Source of the DNA: Acanthornis magna
Taxonomy: Eukaryota; Chordata; Aves; Passeriformes; Acanthizidae
DNA length: 64,000 nt
NCBI GenBank assembly: GCA_036785705.1
Contig: JAWUZG010000138.1
Location: 3,513,427 to 3,577,426 of the forward strand
Direction: 5' to 3'
A model generated the notes under the pieces. It did no database searches and was not told the DNA's origin. It worked only from the letters and a program-made list of their open reading frames with translations. Numbering within the stretch: position 1 is the first letter of the stretch; the number at the start of each line of letters is the position of its first letter. Position numbers and translations under genes: made by a program. Below, piece after piece: positions 11,501 through 22,364 of the stretch.

Positions 11501-12652
11501 AAGAGGGATCGTTATCGGTAACAGGGATCACTATCGGTAACAGGGATCGTTATCAGTAAGAGGGATCATTATCAGTAACAGGGATCACTATCGGTAACAG
11601 GGATCACTATCGGTAACAGGTATCACTGTCAGTAACAGGGATCACTGTCGGTAACAGGGATCACTGTCGGTAACAGGGATCACTGTCGGTAACAGGGATC
11701 ACTGTCGGTAACAGGGATCACTATCGGTAACAGGTATCACTGTCAGTAACAGGGATCACTATCGGTAACAGGTATCACTGTCAGTAACAGGGATCACTGT
11801 CGATAACAGGGATCACTGTCGGTAACAGGGATCACTGTCGGTAACACAGATCACTGTCGGTAACAGGGATCGTTATCAGTAACAGGGATCACTGTCGGTA
11901 ACAGGGATCACTGTCGGTAACAGGGATCACTGTCGGTAACACAGATCACTATCGGTAGCCCCCCAGGGCTGGCACCCCCCGCGGGAAAGGGCCTCTCTCC
12001 GGGTTAAACCCCGAGCTGCCTCCAGAGGCAAAGAGCTCCTGGTTTGGGATTTGGGGTTAAAGTCAGGGCAGGTGAGGGCAGCCCCTGTTCCTCCAGCCAG
12101 GCTGCTCGAGGGCCAGGGAGCTCCTTCCGAGACCCCAAGGGGAGCCCCACAGCCCAAACCCCGGCGAGGTTTGTACCCCGGGGCTGGAGCGTCCCTTCCC
12201 AGCCCTTCGCTCCCTCTGTGCGGGTGGAGAGGAGCCGCGGGTGGATCAGCCCGAGCAAGGGCCGGGCACGGTTCCCGGAGCAGAGCCGGGCTCAGGCTCG
12301 GGCTGGGGTGGGATCTTTGTGCCCCCGGGGCCGGGTGGGTTCGGCAGAGGCCCCGCAGTGGGTCAAGAACCCCCGCAGGAGCAGCCCGAGCCCCTTCCAG
12401 CCCCGGGAGCAGGGTCAGGACGGGACAAGGGACAGAGAGCGAGGGGCGGGCGCAGCCCCGGGGGCCAGGGGGGAGCCCGGGCCCGACCCTGCGCTCGCTC
12501 TTGCAGGTGGAGGGGGAGGCCAAGCCCTGTCCCTGGACGCCAGCCTGCTCTGGGGACACACGGAGCACTGCGAGACCTTCGACAACCCCCCGCTCTGCCA
12601 GGAGAACTTCCAGGTGCAGCTCTTGGAAGTGTGGGGCTTCCAGAGCGCGTAG
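5387..12652 (+). CDS. TBC1D24-like protein (TBC + TLDc), complete, 7 coding exons, 606 aa
   Basis: Coding exons: 5387-5429, 7016-8051, 8338-8496, 8872-8935, 9959-10054, 10975-11251 and 12507-12652 (stop TAG). All introns are GT-AG and all phases join in frame. Residues about 70-330 form a TBC domain read from one large exon; conserved stretches include [17 protein letters not shown] and IRLFSRKEI. The cationic residues that bind phosphoinositide in TBC1D24/Skywalker appear kept (Lys74, Arg78, Arg331 here). Residues about 375-606 form a TLDc domain with [16 protein letters not shown] and [11 protein letters not shown] Ser/Pro-rich insert near 485-530 and about 45 extra N-terminal residues distinguish it from human TBC1D24 (559 aa). 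TBC1D24 proteins act in synaptic-vesicle and endosomal traffic with ARF6/Rab partners; the same role here is inferred. One large TBC exon followed by small TLDc exons resembles TBC1D24, so it is not a retrocopy. It is clearly diverged from TBC1D24 itself, so I treat it as a paralogue. Confidence 0.9.
9714..9830. repeat. 37-bp tandem repeat, three copies, intron 4 of the TBC1D24-like gene
   Basis: CACCAGGGATGGTCAGTGCG plus a GGGGTGGGGCTGGCACAG tail is repeated; GATGGTCAGT begins at 9721 and 9758. It lies just upstream of exon 5. Confidence 0.85.
10580..10858. repeat. 19-bp minisatellite in intron 5 of the TBC1D24-like gene
   Basis: The unit CGGGTCGCCCTGTCCCTGC recurs at 10591, 10610 and 10629 and onward, about fifteen copies. 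It ends about 115 bp before the exon 6 acceptor. The C/T-rich strand is the sense strand. Array ORFs here are artefacts with a 19-residue period. Confidence 0.93.
11241..11960. repeat. 19-bp minisatellite starting on the exon 6 splice donor, about 37 units
   Basis: The unit GATCGTTATCGGTAAGGGG begins at 11241, inside the last codons of exon 6, and its GGTAAG is the exon 6 donor. An exact second copy starts at 11260. Later units drift to GATCACTGTCGGTAACAGG and run almost unbroken to about 11960. The array therefore appears to have grown from the splice junction itself. Most later units keep a GT in the donor position but as GTAACA; a few read GTAAGA. Confidence 0.95.
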
Positions 12653-13727
12653 TTCCCGTGGGGACATCCCTCGTGTGCCACCCACGGGGACGGGGACCTC
12701 TCCCCGCGCTGGCCACCCCCACCCGGGCTGTGGCCACCTCTGAGGCAGCTCCACTCTCCATCGTCCCCTCCGCGATCAGGTCAGATCACATCAGCCCTCG
12801 TGGTGCCGTGGAGAGAGGGCGAGGCAGTGCCAGGATTGGGACTGCGGGCGCTGCCCTTGGGACATTCGAGGTCCCCTCCCGCAGTTTAAACCCGTCCCAC
12901 TCCATCCAGTCTGTCCCAGTTTGGGGTGCTGCAGGGGAGGGCAGCCGGTCTGGTGTTTGTCACACCTCCCTGGCCTGTTTGCAGCGTGGGGCTCAGCAAA
13001 CCAGTGACAGCACAGGCAGATTTTGTGGGAATTGTGAGCCCAGGCAGAACCCAGCACCGAGCTCCAGAGCTCACCAGAAACACTCCAGGTTCCGCTTCCC
13101 CCCGGCCCCGAGCCCAGCACAGCCCTTCAAGCCATACACGGAGCTCTGCAGCCCCCGTGGGTATCCAGGCCTGCCCGGGATCCACCAGCACAGGGAGAGG
13201 CTCTTCTCGTCCCCGGCTGGAAGTGCTGCCCGGGGATGGCAAAGCCCTGCCTGGAGTTTGCAGGGCAGTGACAGCCCCGGGGGGACCCCACGTTTGGGGT
13301 GAGCCCTTTGCTCTGTCCCCACCCCAGGGCTGGCATGGGGCTGTGGGGGCCACACATGGAGGAGCTTCCCCAACGTGCCCCGAGTGCTGGGTCGGGACCA
13401 CCAGGATTTTAACGTGGAGTGGGAACGTTTGGTGTTGATGGGCTGGGATCACCGGGATGGGCCACTTTAACGTGGAATGGGAACGTTTGGTGTAACTCCG
13501 TCAGGCACGGCCACCCCATGGGAGGTGGAGACCAGGGGGAACCCTCTGGCTGCAGGGGGAGAACCTCTCCCACCCCAAACACACTTTCCTGGGTGGGGTC
13601 ACCTCCCACCCGTCCCAGCTCTGCGGCCATTCGAGGCAGGAGCTGTGGCTGCCCCGGGGCTGTGCCAGCACTGGCAGGACACAGTGGGAGCAGCAATGGC
13701 AGAGCTCCCACAGGGCTGGGCACGGGC

Positions 13728-14005
13728 ACGCTGGGAACGGCTTGGAGCCTCCACAGGGTGTCCAGGTGCACTGGGAATGGCTTGGAGCCTCCACAGGGTG
13801 TCCAGGTGCACTGGGAATGGCTTGGAGCCTCTACAGGGAGTCCAGGTGCACTGGGAATGGCTTGGAACCTCCACAGGGTGTCCAGGTGCACTGGGAATGG
13901 CTTGGAGCCTCCACAGGGTGTCCAGGTGCACTGGGAATGGCTTGGAGCCTCCACAGGGTGTCCAGGTGCACTGGGAATGGCTTGGAGCCCCCCCAGGGTA
14001 TCCAG
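13728..14005. repeat. 40-bp minisatellite, about seven units
   Basis: CTTGGAGCCTCCACAGGGTG followed by TCCAGGTGCACTGGGAATGG repeats at exact 40-bp spacing (13741, 13781 and onward) with very few changes, so it is young or homogenised. It may be transcribed in the 3' UTR of the TBC1D24-like gene. Confidence 0.94.
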
Positions 14006-14105
14006 GGGAGAGCAGGAGGTGAGGCGCAGCCCTCCAGGCCCCCATGCCTGACCTTCACCACAGAGCCCAAAGGAAAGAACTCCACAGAATTACTCTTTTC
14101 TTTCA

Positions 14106-14111
14106 ATTAAA
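14106..14111 (+). terminator. Candidate polyadenylation signal ATTAAA
   Basis: An ATTAAA hexamer about 1.45 kb after the TBC1D24-like stop codon, with GTGTCC downstream. It is the first plausible signal seen after the gene; weak evidence alone. Confidence 0.35.
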
Positions 14112-14303
14112 AAGCTCTGCCAGGGTGTCCTCAGCATTTCTTTCATTCCATGACCATGTACTGGACTTTCTGTCTGGCTGAACGTTTCCTGCAAGAGTCC
14201 CTCTCTCTTCCCCAGAGGCTGTTTCACCTCTCCACCTAGAGATGGGAGAGCTTAGAGCTCCTTCCAGTGCCTAAAGACACTCCAGGAGAGCTGGAGGGGG
14301 ACT

Positions 14304-14598
14304 TGGAACAATGACAGGAGTGCCAGGGCACAGGGAATGGCTTCCCACTGCCAGAGGGCAGGGCTGGATGGGATATTGGGAAGGAATTGTTCCCTGTGAG
14401 GGTGGGCAGGCCCTGGCACAGGTGCCCAGAGAAGCTGTGGCTGCCCCTGGATCCCTGGCAGTGTCCAAGGCCAGGCTGGACATTGGGGCTTGGAGCCGCC
14501 TGGGACAGTGGGAGGTGTCCCTGCCCATGGCAGGGGTGGGATGGAATGGGCTTTGGGGTCCTTCCCGACCCAAACTGTTCCATGATTCCATAATTTCC
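14304..14598 (+). mobile_element. CR1 LINE 3' end fragment
   Basis: The avian CR1 3' tail is recognisable: GGCAGTGTCCAAGGCCAGGC, then GTGTCCCTGCCCATGGCAGG, ending near CCATGATTCC. It is 5'-truncated and non-coding. Confidence 0.85.
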
Positions 14599-14869
14599 CT
14601 GTGCCCATCACTGCCCCCGGCCAGAGCTGTCAGTGCTCACAGCATTCCCTGCCCGAGCTCTGCCGAGCCTTTGCTGTGCTCAAAGGACCCTGAAAGGGAT
14701 CCTTTCTTCTCTCCCCGTAGTCCATCACTGAATAAAGTTAAAAACTCTTGGAGAATTAAAAAAAAATCCCACACAAAGACACGGTGGGGGAGCAGCAAGG
14801 CCGGGAGGTGGAGGGACATGTGATGGGGTATAAAGAGATCTGTGTCCTGCTCTCGCTTCCCTGCAGAGG

Positions 14870-15240
14870 GCCAGCACCCCAAACCCTCACCCCATGGCCC
14901 CACAGCACCCCAACCCTGTGTCCCCAAGGCACCCCAAACCCTCACCCCATGGCTCCAGGGCATCCCAGCCCCTCACCCTGTGTCCCCATGGCACCCCACA
15001 GCCTCACCCTACAGCTCCACAGCAGTCCAATCCCTCACCCCATGGCCCTGGGGAAGTCCAGCCCCTCATCCTACAGCCCCACAGCACCAGGACCCCTCAC
15101 CCTACAGCTCCAGGGCACCCCAGCCCCTCACCCTGTGTCCCCATGGCACTCCAGCCCCTCACCCCATGGCCCCAGCACACCCCAGTCCCTCACCCTGTGT
15201 CCCCTAACCCTACAGCCCCAGGGCAGCCCCTCAGCTCATG
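14870..15240. repeat. Imperfect CCCCTCACCCCATGGC repeat
   Basis: Loose repeats of CCTCACCC plus ATGGCCCCA or GTGTCCCCA alternate for about 370 bp. Irregular, old array. Confidence 0.75.
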
Positions 15241-15984
15241 GCCCCACAGCAGCTCACCCCTCCCGCACAGCAGAGCAGCACAAGGGACCTGCCTGGGTCA
15301 CTCCTGTTCCCTGGGCAGGATTTTGGGCTCCTCTGGAACATGGAGCTGCCAGTGCTGGCACAAGAAGAGCAGCCCAGGAGCAGCTCTGAACAATGGGGAA
15401 TTCATGAGGAATCAATCCTATCCCCCAGGTCTGGGTCCTCCCCTGCCCCCACAGACATGGGGTACTATTGGCCACTGGCCTGTAACAAAAATTGCTACAA
15501 AAAGGGACATTCTGTGAGGTGATTTCCTGGGAGATCCGGGAGGGCTGGGGATGCCCTTGTCCTTCTCAGTGCTGGGCTTGGCAATGTGAACACTTTGTTT
15601 AAGACAAGGAGACTGCATTGCCTTCCGTGGTGTGGTTACACTGTAATGGCAAATGGTCCAAAGTGTCCCAAACCATTCACTTCCCATGCCAGGAACTGAT
15701 TCCCACATGGGCTGGCTCTGGGAAATGATGTGCCCAGGTTGTTACTCCTCCCTAATCCTTTTTTGTGCTTTTGCTGAACTTTTAAGACCTTTGATTTACA
15801 TGGAAAAAGAAACCTGAGGCAGTGGAAAAGGCAGAGACTCACTGCAGGTCTCTTTGATGTTGTTCTTTTCCTCTTGATTAAAATTTCAGAATGATACAGC
15901 CTTGTCAAGGCTTTTTAATTCTTCTAGTAGGGAAAATGTGGATGTTTCTGCAGAGCTGGATTTGATCCTACTGTATGTGATTCA

Positions 15985-16577
15985 CCAACTGCGCCCTGGC
16001 TGCACTGAAGGAGTGTGGGATTCTCCCCTCTTCTCGGCTCTGCTCTGCTCTGCTCTGCTCTGCTCTGCTCTGCTGAGACCCCGCCTGGAGCAGTGCCCGG
16101 TTCTGGTGTCCTCAACATAAGGACAAGGAACTGTTGGAACAATTCCAGAGGAGGCCACAGAGTGGATAAAGGGCCTGGAGCACCTTCCCTATGTAGCCAG
16201 GCTGGGAGAGCCGGGAATGTTCAGCCTGGAGAGGAGAAGGTTGTGTGGAGACCTCAGAGCACCTGCCAGGGTCGGAAGGGGCTCCAGGGAAACCAAAAAG
16301 GGACTGTTCATCAGGAACTGGGGTGACAGGACAAGGGAATGGGTTCAGACTGACAGAGGGGACATTTAGGTTCAGTGTAAGGAAGGAATTCCTCCCTGTG
16401 AGGGTGGTGAGCCCTGGCACAGGTGTGGCTGCCCCTGGATCCCTGGCAGTGCCCAAGGCCAGGCTGGACATTGGGGCTTGGAGCAGCCTGGGACAGTGGG
16501 AGGTGTCCCTGCCCATGGCAGGGGTGGCACTGGATGGGCTTTGGGGTCCCTCCAACCCAAACCATTCTGTGCTTCCA
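15985..16577 (+). mobile_element. CR1 LINE 3' fragment, longer copy
   Basis: About 590 bp of CR1: GCCTGGAGCAGTGCCCGGTT and CCAGGCTGGGAGAGC precede the usual tail, which ends at CCAACCCAAACCATTCTGTG. A CTCTG pentamer run (about 16037-16073) lies near its 5' side. Confidence 0.85.
16037..16073. repeat. CTCTG pentanucleotide microsatellite
   Basis: About seven perfect copies of CTCTG/CTGCT. Expected to vary in length between individuals. Confidence 0.9.
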
Positions 16578-16806
16578 TGAGTTTGTTCTCTGAGTGTGGT
16601 AGAGGAGAAGCCACTCTGGACATTCTCCCTGTGGTCAGGGAGTCACTCTCAGCCCAGATTATCACTGCTGGGACAGGGACCCTGCCCAGGGGCAGCTCCA
16701 GGGAGTTGGGGGTGCCTCTTCCCCCCCTCCCTCATGCCCACACTCACTCTTGGATGTGCTTCCTCCTCCTCCAGGCTCAGTCCTCAGCTTCCCAAAGCTG
16801 AGTCTC

Positions 16807-17000
16807 AGGTGTCGAATTTGTAAAAATAAATAATGTTATCAATAATGTAATCAAAAATAAAGAATGCAATCGAATAATGGAATAATGTCAGCTCAAGCTG
16901 AGCGGCTCTGGAAAGGGACCCCGAATAAAGAAACTCCTGAGTGATGAAACCCTCAGGACGGGTGCTCCTGCTCCTCACGAGCTGTGCATGCACAGTTACC
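16807..17000 (+). mobile_element. Possible solo LTR fragment of an avian endogenous retrovirus
   Basis: AT-rich sequence starting with TGTCGAATTTG, then GTCAGCTCAAGCTGAG, and an AATAAA at about 16924 before a GC-richer end. This resembles the layout of short avian ERV LTRs. There are no internal viral genes. The boundaries are guessed. Confidence 0.3.
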
Positions 17001-17644
17001 CAAAGGTCATTTTTGGTCTGGGGTCTTCTGAGCCCTCCTTGGATTCTTCCTCTGTGTCCATGCACCAGCCTGGGCACTGCTCTGGCAGAGCTGCAGCTCC
17101 TGCTGGTGGCTGCAGCCTCCTGCTCTGGTTTGTGCTGCTGGTGCAGCTGGCATAGCATGGCAAGTTCCAAAAGCCCTGCACTGGTGATAAACACCCCTGG
17201 CAATAACCAAAACAGCCCTGTGATGTCAGTGTGCTGCTCACACTGAAGCCAAAGCCCAGCTCTGAACCAGCTAGTGGAAAATCACTAAGAAAATGAATTT
17301 ATTCCAGCTGAAAGCAGCTCCAGTTTGGAGCTTGTGTCCCAAGGCTTCAGCAAATCCATCCTCTCACGCAAACAACACCCTGAGTGTCCCAGTGTTAAAC
17401 TCTGTGTAACTCATCGTGCTTCCGACTCCTTTATCTCCCACCAGTGGGGCCATTTAGGATCGGGAGCTGATGGAGCACACAGGAAAATCCAGCCAGCTGA
17501 ACCCAGGGAAACTGAGCACAGTGACCACATGTGTCGGGAGGTTTGAGCTGAAAGGGTTTGGCTGCACTGAGAGATCCTGCTCAGCCTGAGAACCTCAAAT
17601 GTCCCAGCAGTGCCAGAAACCCCAGGGACAGCTGGAGTTACCCA

Positions 17645-17715
17645 GTGCTGCCTCTGGGCAGGGGTGGCACTGGAGGGATTTTAAGGTCCCTTCCAACTCA
17701 AAACCCAAAATTCTG
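17645..17715 (+). mobile_element. Short CR1 3' tail
   Basis: GGGGTGGCACTGGAGGGATT followed by AAGGTCCCTTCCAACTC is the terminal part of a CR1 element. It is fused to a segment that recurs inverted at 20080-20230. Confidence 0.7.
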
Positions 17716-17845
17716 TGGTCTTTTCAGATAAATTGCAACAAAGTGCAGAAAACAGTCCCCCGGGGAGGGAGGTTGGGACAGTTCCACCAGGAGAGGCTGC
17801 ATGGCCAAGGTCCCCTCCAGGGAGGGGAAATTCCCAGGGACAGCT
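17645..17845 (+). repeat. Left arm of a 200-bp inverted duplication
   Basis: This CR1 tail plus adjoining unique sequence (GATAAATTGCAACAAAGTGC, GTTGGGACAGTTCCACCAGG) matches the reverse complement of 20080-20290 with scattered substitutions. The centres are about 2.4 kb apart. Confidence 0.85.
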
Positions 17846-18939
17846 GGAGTTACCCAGTGTGGCAGAGGGGCTCCCACAGCTCCACTATCCCAGGGCAGAG
17901 AGGTCTGAAAGCTTCTGAGGAGCAGCAGGATTTGTTTTAGTCTCAGGCTCCAGTGCCCAGAGAATCCCACTTCGGCTGGATGTGGTTGGAAACTGTGTCC
18001 CATCCGGCAGCGTTGTGGGTCTGTGAGTGTCACAGGATGGGAACACTGGCTGGGTCCCCTCAGGTTAAATCTGAAATAAATAAAGATCTCTCTGCAGCCC
18101 AGTGCTAGACCTGGACAAGTATCCTGAGAGCTGGACCACAATCTCCTTGTTTTTCTGCTTTCCTACAGACAACAGGTGATAATTGTTATTTTTATGGTAT
18201 GTTTTTATGGCCTGGGAGTGAACGCAAAGCAGGTGCTGACTGCCTGGGACCCCAGAACATGAGCAGCTCAGTAAGCAGCAGCTCCGGCACTTGAATTTTC
18301 CCCATCTCTGCTTTGTTAGCAACAGAAAGTAGGGCAACCTCCAGGAGAGCCATCACAAAATGAATCCGTGGCTGAACCCTTTTCCTGTGCTTTAATTCTT
18401 TGTGAGAGGCTCAATCTCCATCCTGAAGTCTGAGACCGTGGCTTGGCTTTGCTCTGCTTCATTTCGCTCAGAATTTGGGTTTTACCTGAAGCCTGTGTCA
18501 TCCCACAGACTTCCTCCTGTACTAAATCTGAGAAAAGTCATAAAGAGTGAAAAATAAACATTAAAAAGGAGCAGTTCCTGAGGTTTTGGGGTTTTTTTTT
18601 TTTTTTGGGAGATATTAGCTGGAATGAGAAAAAGAACATTCCTAGGAATGGGAGATATGCTCATTTGTGAGGTTCTGCCACCCCTGCTGCTATACAATCT
18701 ATATCCTGGCCTTACAGATTTATTCAGTCCTCTGGGATCAAATTTTCCAAGACCATGGGAAGAATATTTTGGAAAAACTTCAAAACGCTACAATTGCTCT
18801 TAAAAACCACCAGTTTCCCAGATTACACCCGGTGGAGGGAGTGACATTTAAGAATTCCAAGTCTTCCCTGAAAAATTTTCTTGCATGAAGATGAAGGCAT
18901 TTGGCAGTGTAAAATGGGAACCTGATCTTAGGATTGAGG

Positions 18940-19122
18940 ATGAAGGTGGGCAGGCCCTGGCACAGGTGCCCAGAGAAGCTGTGGCTGCCCCTGATCCCTG
19001 GCAGTGTCCAAGGCCAGGCTGAACATTGGGGCTTGGAGCAGCCTGGGACAGTGGGAGGTGTCCCTGCCCATGGCAGGGGTGGCACTGAGTGGGCTTTAAG
19101 GTCCCTCCAACCCAAACAATTC
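18940..19122 (+). mobile_element. CR1 LINE 3' end fragment
   Basis: GGGCAGGCCCTGGCACAGGT through GGTCCCTCCAACCCAAAC, a typical CR1 tail about 180 bp long. Confidence 0.8.
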
Positions 19123-20079
19123 TGGGAGTCCCTGGTCCCTGAAGATATGAGGGACAAGATCCAGAGGGGATTGCTCACAGCTTCCTGCCAGATCTGAACC
19201 GCTGGCATCAACCTGACCTTTAGATAGATACTTTATTTAGATAGATACTTTATTTGATTTATGGACTGGCAGGTCCCTAAAGCACAGCACTGATGATTTG
19301 GGGTGAAGGGAGAGAACAGGAGACAGCTGGGGTTGGAATAACAGGCAGTGCCTCCATCCTGCTCCCTTCCCTGCTGCCTGAAGCAGCCATTTCTGTTCAG
19401 AGGCACGATCTGGAGCAGACACGGGCTTACCTTCCATCCCTTCTCCTTTCCCTTCCTTCCTCCTTGCCCTCTTCCCTCCCTCTCACAAAATGAGGCTTCT
19501 GAGGGCCAGAAATGGGGAATCCATCAGGGCAGAGCTGTTGTAGTCAGGGAGAAGGTCCCAGTGCTTTTTTCTCTCCCACCACTGTCAGATCCATTTCCAT
19601 CCTTCCCATTTCCCTTTCCCAGCTCCGTGCAGTGATTCCCCTCCCACCCACCTGCTGCACACACAAACGATTCCTGGACCCTGCACTGCCGCCAGCTCCT
19701 CATGGAGCACACACCTAATGTCTCACGGCAGATTTCCAGCTGCAGCAGAGCCTCCAGTGCCACAGGGGGGTTTTGCAGATGTTTTTTTCCAGTCAAACCC
19801 ATGACATTTATCAAAACAAAAGTGTTTTCATCCTTGTTTCCACACAATTTAGTCCCTGGAATTGCTAACCCTGGGAGAAGGGTTGATTTTGTTTCCCCCC
19901 TGCAGAGCTGCGTGATTCCACAAGGCATCTGTGGACTTTTCCATGGGAATGCAGCATATATTGGGATTTGTGTGGAAAATCCTCTGCTCTGGTGGCCTGC
20001 AGAGCACAGCTGCTCCAGGCTGGGTTCAGCAGGAGCTGTGCTGTCAGTGGGGCCTGGCTGCTCCAAGGGGGATTTGGGA

Positions 20080-20290
20080 TGGGCACTGCCTGTCCCAAGA
20101 GGGAATTTCCCCTCCTTGGAGGGGACCTTCGCCATGCGGCCCCTCCTGGTGGAACTGTCCCAACCTCCTTCCCTGGAGGACTGTTTTCTGCACTTTGTTG
20201 TAATTTATCAGAAAGGACCACAAAATTTTGGGTTTTGGGTTGGAAGGGACCTCAAAGCCCATCCAGTGCCACCCCTGTCATGGGCAGGGA
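20080..20290 (-). repeat. Right arm of the 200-bp inverted duplication
   Basis: The reverse complement matches 17645-17845, including both the CR1 tail and the adjoining non-CR1 segment in the same order. Confidence 0.85.
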
Positions 20291-20368
20291 CACCTTCCAC
20301 TGTCCCAGGCTGCTCCAAGCCCCGGTGCCCAGCCTGGCCTTGGGCACTGCCAGGGATCCAGGGGCATT
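20218..20368 (-). mobile_element. CR1 LINE 3' end fragment
   Basis: Minus-strand CR1 tail: GTTGGAAGGGACCTCAAAGC and GGGCAGGGACACCTTCCACT on the plus strand are the complement of the family's 3' end. Confidence 0.8.
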
Positions 20369-21224
20369 CAGAAGGTGTGTTTTAGTGAACAAACATCACC
20401 CTTTATCCCTAAAACCTTGCTCCCACTGGGAATTACGGGCTCCTGGCACCCCATGAAACTGCAAACCTGGAATGCACAGCCCCCCACAAGGAGTTTATCT
20501 TTAAAGAGAGTTCAGATCTGCTGGGGGAGGGGAAGATGTTTATTGAAAACAAGTTGGGTCAGCCTGAAAGGAACTCTGCCTTCAGATACAGGAGAACGTG
20601 TTTATTCCCTAGGCTTGATCTGAAGATTCCTTTGTTTCTGTTTCGAGGAGGAGTGGCAGAGCTCTTCAGTGGGGTGATGCTGCTGCTCCTTGTTTTCCAC
20701 CTACATGGAATTAGCTGTGCGTGCATTTCTGTAAAGTCTATAAATACTGGGATAAACAACAAAATTCGTGTTGATCCCTGTCACAGCTGAGCAGCTCCGA
20801 GGCTGCTGAAGCACAGGGGGTGCACCACTGCAAATGCATTTCCAGAAAGGGTTGATTTGCAGTGTAAAAAAAAAAATATATATATTTAAAGGAGGTGAGC
20901 TGGAAGAGTTCACAGGAGATCAGAGCAGGACAAAGAGCAAATATTCCTGCAGGGGAGGGGATGGGCAGGCGGGGTTTCTGAGGGTGTTTGTATTTATAAT
21001 CACACTTCAAAGCAGTGGGTTCTTGCTGGAAGGAGTAAATAATGAATGGAGATATTTTTAACCTCCTACACAGACTCTGCGTTTCATCCACGAGAGGTCT
21101 GGCAGCAGACAGAGCATTAATGGAGCTGCTGAGACAATGAGAGCAACCTAAAGATCTCTGTTTACTCCTGGGGATCCAAAGCACAGCCTGGGCAGGAGAG
21201 AAGCACAATTGTGGAGTTAGTGTG

Positions 21225-21645
21225 GAAATCAAACCCTGCTGAACTCTGTGGGGCCAGGCTGGGAGAGCTGGGGGTGCTCACCTGGGCAAGAGAAAGGTCT
21301 GGAGAGAGCTTAGAGCACCTGCCAGGGTCTAAAGGGGCTCCGAGAGGGACCTTGGACAAGGGATGGGGGGATAGGGCACAGGGAATGGCTTCCCAGGGCC
21401 AGAGGGCAGGGATGGATGGGATATTGGGAAGGAATTGTTCCCTGTGAGGGTGGGCAGGCCCTGGCACAGGTGCCCAGAGAAGCTGTGGCTGCCCCTGGAT
21501 CCCTGGCAGTGTCCAAGGCCAGGCTGGACATCGGGGCTTGGAGCAGCCTGGGACAGTGGGAGGTGTCCCTGCCCAGAGAAGGTGTTTGGAACAGGATGAG
21601 CTTTGGGGCCCCTTCCAACCCAACCCATTCTGGGATTCCATGATT
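21225..21645 (+). mobile_element. CR1 LINE 3' fragment
   Basis: About 420 bp of CR1, starting with CCAGGCTGGGAGAGCTGGGG and ending CCAACCCAACCCATTCTGGG. Confidence 0.83.
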
Positions 21646-22364
21646 TCATGAGCCCGGCATGGAATCCTGTCCCGTTCAAAGTGTTTTTTTCTGTCTTAAT
21701 AATTCCCTCTCAGAGAGAAGAACTGAAGAGAATTCCTTGTGAAAATCAAAGCAGCCTTGGCAGTGCTGCAAACCCTCTGATTTATCAGCAGGAGCAGGGA
21801 GCTTTAATCAGAGAAATTCCATAGCCAAAGGTTTGATTTCTAATCCTACCACCTGCCCCAAGGCCAAACCCAAAGGTCATGGCAGGGGGAAGCCTTTTCC
21901 AGAGCGAACTGCAAAGCTCTGGATCAAAAGCAGTTGATGGGGCTGTGATAACAGAGGACTCCCAAAATGCTGCCAACACCTCCTAGGAAATTTTTGAAGA
22001 CATTGTTCAGGAACAGTTTTGTTGGTGGATCACATTCCTGATTAAAGGAATCCCTTTGATCTTCTGCTTTTGCTCAGACTATCCCTGCCTGGTCATGGCA
22101 TGGCAGAGAGGCAGGAAACCCTCCCTGGGAGCTGTGTTTTCCACAGGGATCAGTCCTGACATTACAGGAGACTGTGGAAGTGCTGGAGACAGACCAAGGG
22201 AGAAATCCTGCACAAGGAAATTACAAATCAGGAATTCTTTTCTTTTGATATTCTTTTCTGCCTTCCTCATTTATTTGATTCCTGTGTTAAACAGTCCTGG
22301 AGCTGATGCTCAGCTGGGTCAAGGCTGTTGGAATGCCTTGGAATGGGGATTTTTTTTCTTCTGA

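Larger units (their letters stand above)
12653..14130 (+). other. Probable 3' untranslated region of the TBC1D24-like gene
   Basis: No further coding exon follows the stop at 12652. The stretch contains a 40-bp minisatellite and ends near an ATTAAA hexamer at 14106-14111 followed by GT-rich sequence. The UTR extent is inferred; an alternative AATAAA occurs at 14732. Confidence 0.4.

Noticed and set aside
16807..17000. A full endogenous retrovirus
   Set aside because: Only a possible LTR-like fragment is seen; no gag, pol or env reading frame and no second LTR.
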